64,000 bases of DNA from an uncultured Eubacteriales bacterium (GCA_900540805.1 UQHL01000017.1:1-64000), one strand, 5' to 3'. Positions 46,301 to 53,850 are shown, numbered from the stretch's first letter. Notes: generated by a model not told the origin, from the sequence alone. Numbers and translations are program-made.

Positions 46301-47876
46301 CGTTGGACGTTTTGCCGTTGAGGCTTTTGGCTTCGGGGCCGAGCAACTCGACCTCGAGAAGCCCGGAGATATCATCGCCGAAGCTGTCGGTCACCGATTT
46401 GACGACGGGAAGGGTAAACGCCTGCCCCGCTGCCGCCGTGAGGCCCTCCGTCGAGCCTTCAAATTCGATCTTCGGCTTTTCCGTGCTCGCGCCCTTGCTG
46501 CATGCAAACGTGTAATAGGCAAATGCCTTATTGCCGCTTAAATCCTGTACGGAATACGTGAGCCCGTAACGCCCCATCGCCGTCGGCGTATAGGTATAAC
46601 CGTCCAGCTTTACTTCTTTTCTTTCGCCGTCCGCCTCGGGTTCGGTCACCGTCAGCTCAATACGGGAAGTGATGTCCGAATAATCGTTTCCATCCTCGGC
46701 CGCAGCGGCGGGGAAGGTGATTTCCCGGTTGAGCGGATAGGAGACTTTGGGCGTTTCGGTAACGGTGAGATCGGGCTTTTCGATCATCGCTTCCCCGTTT
46801 ACGGAAAATGCTTTGATCGTCATGGTATCCGTGCCCACACCCGTATGATACGCGCCCACATTGAACCAGCCCTCGAATTTTTCGGCATCGAACGCGTCTT
46901 TGATCTGTTCGTCGAAAAGCTCCTGTCCGTAATGCGCGATAAGCGCGCTCTTCGTCACCACGGAAACATAGGACGCCGCCGCATTGGTATCCGCGTCTAT
47001 CCATATCTCGCTTTTCACCTCGTTCGCGTCGTCGGAAAGCGTGTTTCTCATCGCGATGATGTGGTCGTTTCCGTCCAGCAGGGAAACGTTGATCGCGCCG
47101 CAGGTCATATTGAAATTATTGTCGCCAGCCAGCGAGGAAAAATACGGCTCGATACGGTTGGAAAGAATCCTCAAAAACAACAGCTTCGGAAAAGTAGCCT
47201 CGCCCTTCGAGGGCGCGTCCGCGGAAAAACTATTGCTCATCTGCGCGTTAAAGGTATAAAAGAACACACCGTCGGGCTTATCCGCGCTGAAACGGAAGGC
47301 AAAGAGGTCGCCGTTTTTAATTTTCTTTCCGTTATATGCCGCGGAGGAGTTTCCGGCCTCCGCAAGTCGGATACTGCCTTCCTTATCAAACGTACTGCCG
47401 TCGTCCAAAGTCCATTTTTCGGGATCGGACACCAGCTGCGCAGCCCGCGCCTTGTCGGAGGCGGATACGTTTATTTTCACTTCCTTGCGCGCGCTTAAAT
47501 TGGCGCTGTTTTTTACATTGTAAATGGCCGTATATTCTCCCACCTTCGTCGGCGTAAACGAGTTGGTCACGTTCCCTGCCGTCCCGTTTTGGGCGTTTTC
47601 CGCGGGGAAAACATATTTGCCGTCGCGGTCGAAAAATACGTTCATTTTTACGGACGCGGAAATGTCCCCGTCCACAGTGTCCGACGCCTGGGCCGCAGGC
47701 AGCGTCACCGCCTCTCCTACTTTCCCCGTCAGCGTCTGTTCGCTTACCGTGATGACGGGCTTTTCCCTCTTGACTTCGGGTTCCTTCGGCTTCGAACAGC
47801 CGACGGAAACGAGAAACATTCCGCCGAGAAACACGGTAATCAGTGTCAATAGAATCGTTTTGAATTTTTTCATCAT
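43305..47876 (-). CDS. Giant multi-module surface lipoprotein (Ig-like and lectin-like modules), first gene of locus C
   Basis: 1523 aa, counterpart of the 1525-aa locus A protein. Lipobox SVGC (Cys27). Modules: Ig/cadherin-like (about 38-135), lectin-like (about 140-365), two Ig-like (about 365-555), then lectin-like domains (about 560-780, 990-1170, 1365-1523) separated by a two-part linker that is clearly duplicated: YTLPEVTASYGGEDKTSALKKYIWING with YTLPAVTAKYGKEDVTSSVTKYIWING, and the following TVNAEVTDVAWS / TVNAEITDVAYS. LELWLNGTKV, VELWLNGEKV and TEVWIDGVKV mark the lectin-like units. No catalytic site recognised. Ribosome site GAGGG 6 nt before the ATG. A LacI-type operator lies about 52 bp upstream of the start codon. 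Confidence 0.7.
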   Translation of the reverse strand: MMKKFKTILLTLITVFLGGMFLVSVGCSKPKEPEVKREKPVITVSEQTLTGKVGEAVTLPAAQASDTVDGDISASVKMNVFFDRDGKYVFPAENAQNGTAGNVTNSFTPTKVGEYTAIYNVKNSANLSARKEVKINVSASDKARAAQLVSDPEKWTLDDGSTFDKEGSIRLAEAGNSSAAYNGKKIKNGDLFAFRFSADKPDGVFFYTFNAQMSNSFSADAPSKGEATFPKLLFLRILSNRIEPYFSSLAGDNNFNMTCGAINVSLLDGNDHIIAMRNTLSDDANEVKSEIWIDADTNAAASYVSVVTKSALIAHYGQELFDEQIKDAFDAEKFEGWFNVGAYHTGVGTDTMTIKAFSVNGEAMIEKPDLTVTETPKVSYPLNREITFPAAAAEDGNDYSDITSRIELTVTEPEADGERKEVKLDGYTYTPTAMGRYGLTYSVQDLSGNKAFAYYTFACSKGASTEKPKIEFEGSTEGLTAAAGQAFTLPVVKSVTDSFGDDISGLLEVELLGPEAKSLNGKTSNVFYSAGVHTIEYSVTDYNGNTQVEAVEVNVTPAYDAVPVKDFVVYGGMKTDGDFVKLTDGSAAFGGQKIYSEKVSLLVKLNFASSFGSGDGMNFIAFNVRGGKNLASVPGSPDCSNFDWPNGLNIEINASDGIKIYGGAHTDELGGYSFPEGTKKFFENEVEISWLITDVYGEDGKYAGTKLELWLNGTKVKLSSSHSSGEDMQLSARAVAVRPAVLQASWLSIYVNGSATDSWLYAATIDGSKPAYLKVTGIDADEGSFGEEYTLPEVTASYGGEDKTSALKKYIWINGETEPNYETAQPFTDDTLTLSEDYLKGFKIVYRYEGNTVKAVSVTVNAEVTDVAWSGSTENLKATVGTDFTLPALTSVKIGGTQITAGITVKVVYTDIAGAEQEAAGTFKPLLKRDFSLKYYYGSVFLAQLDVAVSGGTTGNLVGKNGMEIGSEVARYTGQQVYGEKVSASFQLKFDDLGIVDFILRRAGNTAWPEALRIRIAPNEIRVCYEIGGKSFLQCNGSAKYLRGNPASELSRQTIVYCASDVYENGVFKGILVELWLNGEKVVFNGGETDSVTDADKAKGIIPAAALGELTLAAQTEIFAPAYPQISWHTTFVLEKLYIDGTELLPLTVTLEPADRTATVDYGGTYTLPAVTAKYGKEDVTSSVTKYIWINGNEEPDYTTPFTEASLTADIGYIKGFKVIYRYDRETIAAVAVTVNAEITDVAYSATIENLTAAVGTEFVYPIITSFKMGGTTLSEGITIMACWKGTNIIEQQIEGAFTPRLDKDFTLKYYYGTILLGSTDVAVSGGAAGDVWNDEASVTKGFNGEKVEWIRYDKQYIYDEKVSVKVNVALSGHFDIVMRGPVQSGGWPTALRIRISDNEIKVCSDINAGDKLMCTVAMDTYFPNKATAQDKIISFRAADKYDGEGNFLGIQTEVWIDGVKVVWQTEQGRFSDGLITAVYLSSLTPDVQKLFFTPTALMVVQHINGTFGFSEARIDGTEISAS

Positions 47877-47927
47877 TCATTACCCTCTTTTTTGTGATTT
47901 TGTCTTTTTTAGAAACGGAAAAATAAG

Positions 47928-47939
47928 TTAAACGTTTAA
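47928..47939. promoter_or_regulatory. LacI-family operator upstream of locus C
   Basis: Perfect palindrome TTAAACGTTTAA with the central CG typical of LacI-family sites. The surrounding 20 bp are identical, in inverse orientation, to the site at 50829-50840. It lies between the lacI terminator and the first gene of locus C. No convincing -35/-10 pair was found next to it. Confidence 0.8.
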
Positions 47940-47951
47940 TTTTTATCCCTT

Positions 47952-47980
47952 AAAAAATCCACGTAGTTTTTACGTGCGAT
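47952..47980 (-). terminator. Terminator of lacI-family gene
   Basis: On the minus strand CACGTA and TACGTG (47971-47976 with 47960-47965) pair around AAAAC, with outer A-T pairs, followed by T6 (47952-47957). It separates the regulator transcript from locus C, so locus C needs its own promoter or read-through. Confidence 0.75.
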
Positions 47981-48012
47981 TTGTTAAAAAGTCGGTCGCT
48001 TATGCAAAAACG

Positions 48013-49002
48013 TTACGCGAATTTTCGAATGGAATCGGTGTAAGTAATGCGGGAGCGGATAACGATGCGGCCGTTGCCCGCGTCTCCCGCCATCAGTGCG
48101 CTCAATTCGCCGTAAATCGCCTGCGCGATATCGTCAACGGGCTGATAGACGAGGCTGATATTGGGCGTATAAATCTTACTGATCTGCTTATTGTCGTAGC
48201 CGATGAAGGCGATATCTTCGGGGATTTTCAGCCCCGCGTCGCTCACGGCCATCAGCGCGCCGAGAAAGGTACTCGACGACAGCGCGAAAATAACTTCCGG
48301 ACGCCCCGCATCCAAAAGGGCGCGCGTCCTCTCGTATGCTCCCGAAATATCCCCGGGCGTGCCCAGCGTTTCCAGGGTACGCGAGCGGCCGAGCTGCGCG
48401 GCGGCGTCAAGGCATCCCTGCCTGCGTTCGTTGGTGGTGGAATAGACGGTACTCGGAAGAAGCACCGTGATCTTGGAAAAGCCGCTTTCGATCAAGCGGG
48501 CGGTTACCGCCTTGCACGCGTCATAGTTATCCGTCACCACCGACCCGATCGCGTCGATGTCCCGTTTGGTATCGAAAAAGAGCACGGGCGTGCCGTTGGC
48601 GCGCGCCGCCGCCACCGATTGCTCGCTCAGCCGCTCGGGCGCCACGAGCAAAGCGTCCACCTTGCGGGACAGGAGCGATAGAAATTTCGAATTTTCCTGA
48701 ATTCCGTCGTTGGCATAGCCGCTGACGAGAAGATTATATCCCTTGGGTGCAAAGATCTGCTCTACCCGCGAAATCACAGACGAATAAAACGCGGACGCCA
48801 TATTCGGGATCAAGACGCCGACCGTCATCGAACGTTTGGTCTTTAGGCTCTTCGCAAAAAAGTTTACGCTGTAATTGCTTTCCTCGATTGCCCGTTTTAT
48901 CTTTTCTTCGTTTTGCGGTTTTACCTTGATACCGTTCAGATATTTCGATACTGTGGCAATGCTTAAGCCCGATATTCTCGACACGTCGTGCAATGTGCCC
49001 AT
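48013..49002 (-). CDS. LacI-family transcriptional regulator
   Basis: 329 aa. Residues 1-60 are the LacI DNA-binding head: TLHDVSRISGLSIATVSKYLNG (helix-turn-helix) and a hinge helix in NYSVNFFAKSLKTKRS. Residues 62-329 form the periplasmic-binding-protein-like sensor: TVGVLIPNMASAFYSSVI, DALLVAPE, PEDIAFIGYDNK. It should repress from palindromic operators with a central CG, and exactly such sites occur upstream of locus C (47928), the esterase gene (50829) and, with one mismatch, its own leader (49023). The effector sugar is unknown. Good ribosome site GGAGGAG. Promoter at 49085-49113; terminator at 47952-47980. Confidence 0.93.
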   Translation of the reverse strand: MGTLHDVSRISGLSIATVSKYLNGIKVKPQNEEKIKRAIEESNYSVNFFAKSLKTKRSMTVGVLIPNMASAFYSSVISRVEQIFAPKGYNLLVSGYANDGIQENSKFLSLLSRKVDALLVAPERLSEQSVAAARANGTPVLFFDTKRDIDAIGSVVTDNYDACKAVTARLIESGFSKITVLLPSTVYSTTNERRQGCLDAAAQLGRSRTLETLGTPGDISGAYERTRALLDAGRPEVIFALSSSTFLGALMAVSDAGLKIPEDIAFIGYDNKQISKIYTPNISLVYQPVDDIAQAIYGELSALMAGDAGNGRIVIRSRITYTDSIRKFA

Positions 49003-49022
49003 TTTTTCTCCTCCGCGCTTTC

Positions 49023-49034
49023 TTAAACGTTTTA
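49023..49034. promoter_or_regulatory. Variant LacI-type operator in leader of the lacI-family gene
   Basis: TTAAACGTTTTA, one mismatch from the palindrome at 47928 and 50829. Its near edge is 51 bp from the -10 element, almost the same as the 52 bp seen at the esterase gene. This fits autoregulation by blocking elongation or translation. Confidence 0.65.
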
Positions 49035-49053
49035 TTTTTTATGCTAAAATAAA

Positions 49054-49067
49054 TTCCCGTACGGGAA
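49054..49067. promoter_or_regulatory. 14-bp palindrome in leader of the lacI-family gene
   Basis: TTCCCGTACGGGAA is a perfect palindrome just downstream of the predicted transcription start. It differs in sequence from the LacI-type operators nearby, so it may bind another regulator or act as a second-class site. Confidence 0.5.
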
Positions 49068-49084
49068 AAACTTGTCTTTGATTT

Positions 49085-49113
49085 AGTATAATATATCCAA
49101 AACGCTTTGTCAA
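49085..49113 (-). promoter_or_regulatory. Promoter of the lacI-family gene
   Basis: Minus-strand TTGACA (49108-49113), 17-bp spacer, TATACT (49085-49090). The spacer carries CAAAACGCTTTG, a degenerate palindrome with a central CG that might be a further weak operator. Confidence 0.82.
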
Positions 49114-49180
49114 CGGCTTTTGAAAGAGTTTATATCGGGTTTGCCGAAGGATTGAAATTTCCGCCGTTCAAACGGGTTTT

Positions 49181-50776
49181 TCAGGCTTTCCAGACAAACT
49201 GTTCGGCCGGATACGCCTTTTCGTCGTCGCCCTTGGTATTGTATAGGCTGACGCTCTGTTCATAGCTCGTCAGTTTTTCCATATTGGCAGACGAATTGAC
49301 GAGTCCGTATCTCACCTTCGTGGGGGCAACTATTCCCTCGGCGGAAACGGACACTTTATTTTTTCCGATAATTTCAGGAACGGCGGCGACGTACGCCTTA
49401 TTGCCCTCTCCGATCTCAAACCCCGCCGCCCCGTAAAGGGACAGTCCCTTTCCCACATTGGAAAACGTGAGAATAACTTTATTTCCCGACACTTCGGCAG
49501 ATTTGAGCACGGGCCCGCGCCATACCCCCTTTGCGCCGTAAAAAGCCTGCATAGTGGCATGCGCAAGGCGTTCTCCAACAGGTTTCTTATCGTAAGGGTG
49601 AATTCCGTTTGGATTCAGCGTATCCCCCGCGGCGACGTTTTCGGGCAGCAGTCCGCAGTCAAGATTGACGCTGTAAGTGACATATTCATTTTCGAGAGAG
49701 GCCTTTTTTTGCTGCTCCCGCCCCAAAAAATATTCCTCGGCGTCCGTATAGCGCGGCAGCTGTACGGTGGAAAACCACACGTTTGCTTTGCCGTACATTT
49801 CCCGCCAACCCTTGATGACTAAAGAATAATTATGGGCGTAATTCTCGCTTTGTCCCTCGCCCTGATACCATAAGATACCCCGAGGTACCGCGTTTCGTAT
49901 GGGGTAGATCATACCGTTGAAATATTCCGAAACGAGGTCGCTTTCCTTCGCGCCCAATGACTCGCCCGTCACCGACTGCGGCATCCAGGTATAGACGCTG
50001 GTACCGCCCATGCACGATTGCAGAACGCCGACGGGCACGTCGTAGCGGGCGTTGAGCTCTCGCGCGAAAAAGTAACCCACGGCGCTGAACTCTCGGACGG
50101 AAACGGGGTTCGCCTGTTTCCAGCCTCCCGACGACGAGGAAACCACCTCGTTCATCGGCTGAGAAGCTTTATTCGGCGCTACGGAAAAGAGACGGATATC
50201 GGCGTTTTCGGAAGTATTGATCTCCTCCGCATACCTCAAGGTAGCCGTGGTCGCCCCGTAACACTGTCCCATCGTCCAGCCCATGTTGGACTGTCCCGCG
50301 CCTACAAACAGCTCGCCGAACGCCACGTTTTTCAGCGTATAACCAAGGCCCGACTGCGTAATCAAACGTATTTCGCTTGTTGAGGCATAGTCTTGTGCGC
50401 CTATGTAAATTATAAATTCTCCGTCCTCGATGTGTCCGTAATACACGTTTTCGCCGTCATTTCGGATTACTTTCGCGGCAATGTCGCCCTCCGCTTCCAC
50501 CTTTCCCCAAAGCTTCACCGTCATATTTGCCTGCAACAGCATTCCGTCCCCCACGAGTAACGGCAGATCGAAACTTTCCTTGCTCTCCGTCGCTTCGGGA
50601 AGAACAAACCCTTCCGTCTCTACCTTGTCGGCGTCAAAATCGTCTTTAATGGAAATCGGCACAATTTCGTCCTCCTCAAACGCCTCTCCCTCCCCGGACT
50701 GCGCCTGCGGTTTCGCACATCCGCCGATCGCAACGATCAACGCCGCCGCGAGCACCGCACTTATCAGTTTTTTCAT
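49181..50776 (-). CDS. Sialate O-acetylesterase-like lipoprotein (SGNH/SASA family)
   Basis: 531 aa. Lipobox IGGC (Cys20), acidic linker to about 70, a beta-sandwich (71-150), then an SGNH-type esterase: GQSNMGW with Ser163 as nucleophile, WYQGEGQS (303-310) as the family's central block, and NPNGIHP with His393 as catalytic base; a C-terminal beta-domain covers about 410-531. It should remove O-acetyl groups from sugars on the outer face of the membrane. Family members act on sialic acid or on plant glycans such as acetylated xylan, rhamnogalacturonan and mannan; no sialidase is encoded here, so a plant-type glycan is plausible. Its operator matches that of locus C, so both are probably derepressed together. 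Confidence 0.82.
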   Translation of the reverse strand: MKKLISAVLAAALIVAIGGCAKPQAQSGEGEAFEEDEIVPISIKDDFDADKVETEGFVLPEATESKESFDLPLLVGDGMLLQANMTVKLWGKVEAEGDIAAKVIRNDGENVYYGHIEDGEFIIYIGAQDYASTSEIRLITQSGLGYTLKNVAFGELFVGAGQSNMGWTMGQCYGATTATLRYAEEINTSENADIRLFSVAPNKASQPMNEVVSSSSGGWKQANPVSVREFSAVGYFFARELNARYDVPVGVLQSCMGGTSVYTWMPQSVTGESLGAKESDLVSEYFNGMIYPIRNAVPRGILWYQGEGQSENYAHNYSLVIKGWREMYGKANVWFSTVQLPRYTDAEEYFLGREQQKKASLENEYVTYSVNLDCGLLPENVAAGDTLNPNGIHPYDKKPVGERLAHATMQAFYGAKGVWRGPVLKSAEVSGNKVILTFSNVGKGLSLYGAAGFEIGEGNKAYVAAVPEIIGKNKVSVSAEGIVAPTKVRYGLVNSSANMEKLTSYEQSVSLYNTKGDDEKAYPAEQFVWKA

Positions 50777-50828
50777 CTTTCCTATTATGCCTCCTATAGA
50801 TGTATTCCGTAAACCCTCCCATAAAAAA

Positions 50829-50840
50829 TTAAACGTTTAA
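50829..50840. promoter_or_regulatory. LacI-family operator in leader of the esterase gene
   Basis: Perfect palindrome TTAAACGTTTAA, with 20 bp identical to the locus C site at 47928 in inverse orientation. It begins 52 bp from the -10 element, well inside the transcribed leader, so repression would act on elongation. Confidence 0.8.
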
Positions 50841-50891
50841 CTTTTGATGTATTAAATAAAGCTCTGAAATCGAGCCTTATTTTGTGAAGCT

Positions 50892-50920
50892 ATTATAACA
50901 CAACAAAAAATCGTTGTCAA
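50892..50920 (-). promoter_or_regulatory. Consensus promoter of the esterase gene
   Basis: Minus-strand TTGACA (50915-50920), 17-bp spacer, TATAAT (50892-50897): a perfect consensus match, leaving a leader of about 110 nt that contains the operator. Confidence 0.88.
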
Positions 50921-51072
50921 TACTTTTTCCAAAAATTTTATGTAAATTTTTTTATGCTTGTATTGCTTTTTAACAAGCACGCGTATCTCCGTCGTTTCGG
51001 GCACAGCCGATAAATCATTTTTGCATTGCTTTCCAAAACAATGGCGAGTCTATTCCCAAAGAGCAGTATTTA

Positions 51073-51116
51073 ACCGCCAAAGCGGGAGCTCTTTGAAGGA
51101 ATCCCCGCTTTGCGGT
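51073..51116. repeat. Strong hairpin at 3' end of locus D
   Basis: ACCGCCAAAGCGGG (51073-51086) pairs with CCCGCTTTGCGGT (51104-51116) with one bulged base. It begins 15 nt after the stop of the 51132-53831 gene. No T-run follows on the minus strand, so it may protect the mRNA 3' end or be an imperfect terminator. Confidence 0.6.
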
Positions 51117-51131
51117 CGGTATTTTGATGCT

Positions 51132-53831
51132 TTAACGTTTCTTTTTTCTTTTGGCCTCAAAGAGCAAAGCGCATGTCGCAACAAGCGCGCCTATGGAAAG
51201 CGTTAACGCAGACGAAGTAAGCTCGCTTCCGCAGCCGTCCGTTTTTCCTGCTTCCGAAGACGTTTTTGAAGAGGTTTCCGGCGGTTTTTCTATTTCGGCC
51301 AGCAATTCCTGAATGCGCGTCTCGTCTATCCCTGCCCGTTCGTCCTCCTCCAGTAAATCGTAGGCAGCAGGCATCCGTTTCAAAAGGACAATCTCATCGT
51401 CGGTGAGGTCACTCCCGTTTTTTGCCAAAATCCTTTTCATCTCCGCGGGAGAGACGTACGCTTTCTCCAAAACAAGCTTTATCGGTTGAGAAAACAGCTG
51501 ATAACGGCATATTCCGTCTGCGGACGCAAATTCCGCGGTAAAAATCGCATAAGCGAAATTTCCATGTTCCTCTAAAGTCACCGCGGCGGCGCGCACCTTA
51601 TCGGGCAATACGCTTCCCGAGAAGGAGACAAAATCCAATCCAAGCTCTCCGTAAAAATCCTTCACAACCGCATATCTTCCTTGATAGACAAGCTCTGCGG
51701 CGCAATCTTTCACCGAATCCGCCACATTGTTGGTGATGCCCGTCACACCTGAAGCGATCGCGCCCGATAATTCCCCATAGGTGTTATACGTCCAATACCA
51801 CGACATATATCCCCTGTCGCAGAGCATGCGCGCAAGTTTTCCGCCGAACGCATTTCCGTAGGAATTGCTACACGCCGTATTCAGGCTCCCCATGGTGTAA
51901 AGCCGCTCGGCAAAATTTGATACCGTTAACTCACCCAGACTCGCCGTAGGGATCTCGGGCAACTGCGCCCTCATTTGGGCCAGCTGCGCCTCATTAAAGG
52001 AAATAACGAAACATCTGCCCGCCATGCCGTATTGTTCAAGGCTTTTTTTCAGGGCGCCTACCGCATCGGCTGAAGCCGCTTTAATTTCTATTGCAAACAT
52101 TAAATCGGTATCGGAAAAATATTGGAACACCTCGTCCAAAAGCGGTATCTTTACGCCTTCGCCGAGTACCTGCCCATAGATATTGCGTATAATTTTGTAT
52201 TGCGCAAGCTCCGCGGCGGTCAATTCCGAAATCGCACCCGTGCCGTTCGTAGTGGTCTTTATGTCGGCGTCGTGCATCACTACGAGCCGCCCATCCCTGC
52301 TCAACTGAACGTCTAACTCTATATGCGTTGCGCCCGACTGATATGCAGCGTCAAACGCTTCGATTGAATTTTCGTATTCGGTAACGCAAAGCCCCCTGTG
52401 CGCCACATTATACGGGACGCGATTGAGCGCCGTTCCGTTTTCCGCAAGCGCTGAAAAACATTCATAAGCCTGCTTCGGGGCCTGAGTCACGAGGCCGTAA
52501 GCTCCGCTGATCACGGCCCGCGCGATTTCCAGCTCCGAGCCGCCGCGCACGTCTGTCCAGACCGTCTTTAACCGTCCCTGAATATATCGCACCGCCTCGG
52601 TTGTAGCGTCCTCCTTTCGCAGAAGCGCGACGTTTGCGCCCGCTTTATTGGTTTCGGCGACAACCTCTTCCCATCGCGCGGAAGTGACCGTTTCCGCCGT
52701 CCAATCGTATATAGCGCGGATTTTCGAATTACGGGCCCGGAAATAGGAAAGCACTTCCGCCGACTTCGAAACGATTTCCAGATCCAGCAGGTTTAATCGG
52801 TAATCAAAATAATCTGCGACCGCTTCCGCAGTAGCCATATCTTCCACACAGACCGCGGGGATGACTTTTCTCGAGAGATATGCCTCATAGATATCTGCAA
52901 ACGTCACGCCCAATTTTTTCCCTTCGCCGCCCAAGATATTCATTTCGCCGTCCACGCGCAATATAGCCGTGGAGGCACGGACGCTCTTTTTGAGATCGAC
53001 CAGATCCGTGGCCTTATCGATATAGGCAACGACCGTGGGCGGAGCGACCAAACCCGTTTCCGCCTGATAACAGTCGACCAGCGTTTCGTCAACGGGCGCC
53101 TTTTCGGGCAGAATTTCCGCCCGCGTTCCCGTGAACGACATTTCCTTTATCTCAATCTCGCAGTTATTGACGATCAGTCCAAATCCGCCATACTTTCTTT
53201 CGTCACCGAGATAACGCGTATAATCGGCTGTATCGTATTCCACGATCTTCGTTTCGTCGATAAAGTGGGTCACTTTCGTGCCGTCCGCGATGATCTTGAG
53301 GGTATGAAATTCCCCGTCGATCGGTTGAATCCCTATGTTTTCCTTTACGAGAGCATCGCGGAAAGACGGCGTGGCCGTCACGGTGGACTGCGCCGACATT
53401 CCTTTTGCACGGTAATTCATCATAAAGCCCGAAAGCATTTCGTTTTCGTCGTATTTCGTATGATACAGCAACCCGATCCATCGCCCTGTATCCACATACG
53501 AAACCACGCGGTAGGTAAAAGACAATTCAAAATCGGATACCGTATTATGCTTCTCTGCAACCTTATACGCGCCGCCGTAATAATTCGCCGCGGCGGCGCC
53601 GCTGTTGGCATGCTTTATCGTAATTCCGTTTTCGGAAGCGTTTAGGGTCGTGTGCGTCGGATCTCCCTTTGCATAGGCCGACCAATCGTCAGGCTTTCCC
53701 GCGGACAGATCGGCGGTGTATCGAACGGCGCCGCCGTCCGTCTGTTCCGCCGCCGCGAAAGGGGACGGAAAATATCGTCCGCCGTAAAACGCCGTAACCG
53801 CCGCCAAAATGATTAAAAGTAGTTTTTTCAT
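51132..53831 (-). CDS. Secreted lectin-GDPD fusion with C-terminal membrane anchor
   Basis: 899 aa. Signal peptide (about 1-28), LamG-like domain (30-235: FELSFTYRVVSYVDTGRWIGLLYHT), a degenerate GDPD-like domain (about 262-455) lacking the catalytic histidines, then a canonical glycerophosphodiester phosphodiesterase domain (473-720): NVAHRGL with His478-Arg479, HIELDVQ with Glu505 and Asp507, VVMHD with His520. A beta-domain (about 740-810) and an acidic helical stretch follow. The C-terminus is DGCGSE (865-870), a hydrophobic segment and AKRKKKR, the same kind of tail as on the two anchored lectin-like proteins. GDPD enzymes cleave glycerophosphodiesters; at the surface the substrate could be glycerol-phosphate-decorated polymers. 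Last gene of locus D, 19 nt after the repeat lipoprotein gene. Confidence 0.75.
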   Translation of the reverse strand: MKKLLLIILAAVTAFYGGRYFPSPFAAAEQTDGGAVRYTADLSAGKPDDWSAYAKGDPTHTTLNASENGITIKHANSGAAAANYYGGAYKVAEKHNTVSDFELSFTYRVVSYVDTGRWIGLLYHTKYDENEMLSGFMMNYRAKGMSAQSTVTATPSFRDALVKENIGIQPIDGEFHTLKIIADGTKVTHFIDETKIVEYDTADYTRYLGDERKYGGFGLIVNNCEIEIKEMSFTGTRAEILPEKAPVDETLVDCYQAETGLVAPPTVVAYIDKATDLVDLKKSVRASTAILRVDGEMNILGGEGKKLGVTFADIYEAYLSRKVIPAVCVEDMATAEAVADYFDYRLNLLDLEIVSKSAEVLSYFRARNSKIRAIYDWTAETVTSARWEEVVAETNKAGANVALLRKEDATTEAVRYIQGRLKTVWTDVRGGSELEIARAVISGAYGLVTQAPKQAYECFSALAENGTALNRVPYNVAHRGLCVTEYENSIEAFDAAYQSGATHIELDVQLSRDGRLVVMHDADIKTTTNGTGAISELTAAELAQYKIIRNIYGQVLGEGVKIPLLDEVFQYFSDTDLMFAIEIKAASADAVGALKKSLEQYGMAGRCFVISFNEAQLAQMRAQLPEIPTASLGELTVSNFAERLYTMGSLNTACSNSYGNAFGGKLARMLCDRGYMSWYWTYNTYGELSGAIASGVTGITNNVADSVKDCAAELVYQGRYAVVKDFYGELGLDFVSFSGSVLPDKVRAAAVTLEEHGNFAYAIFTAEFASADGICRYQLFSQPIKLVLEKAYVSPAEMKRILAKNGSDLTDDEIVLLKRMPAAYDLLEEDERAGIDETRIQELLAEIEKPPETSSKTSSEAGKTDGCGSELTSSALTLSIGALVATCALLFEAKRKKKR

Positions 53832-53850
53832 TTCTCGTTCCTCCCTCGAG

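Larger units (their letters stand above)
50777..51131. other. Intergenic region: esterase promoter and operator, end of locus D
   Basis: 355 bases without a gene. From left to right: leader of the esterase gene with ribosome site and LacI-type operator (50829-50840), consensus promoter (50892-50920), about 150 bp with no recognised element, and the inverted repeat (51073-51116) that follows the stop codon of locus D. Confidence 0.6.

Noticed and set aside
49098..49109. CAAAACGCTTTG as a CcpA cre site
   Set aside because: It has a central CG but misses the conserved TG and CA ends of the cre consensus; kept only as a remark on a weak operator.
49151..49180. Possible terminator CCGTT/AACGG after the esterase gene
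   Set aside because: The loop would be only two bases and no T-run follows on the transcribed strand.
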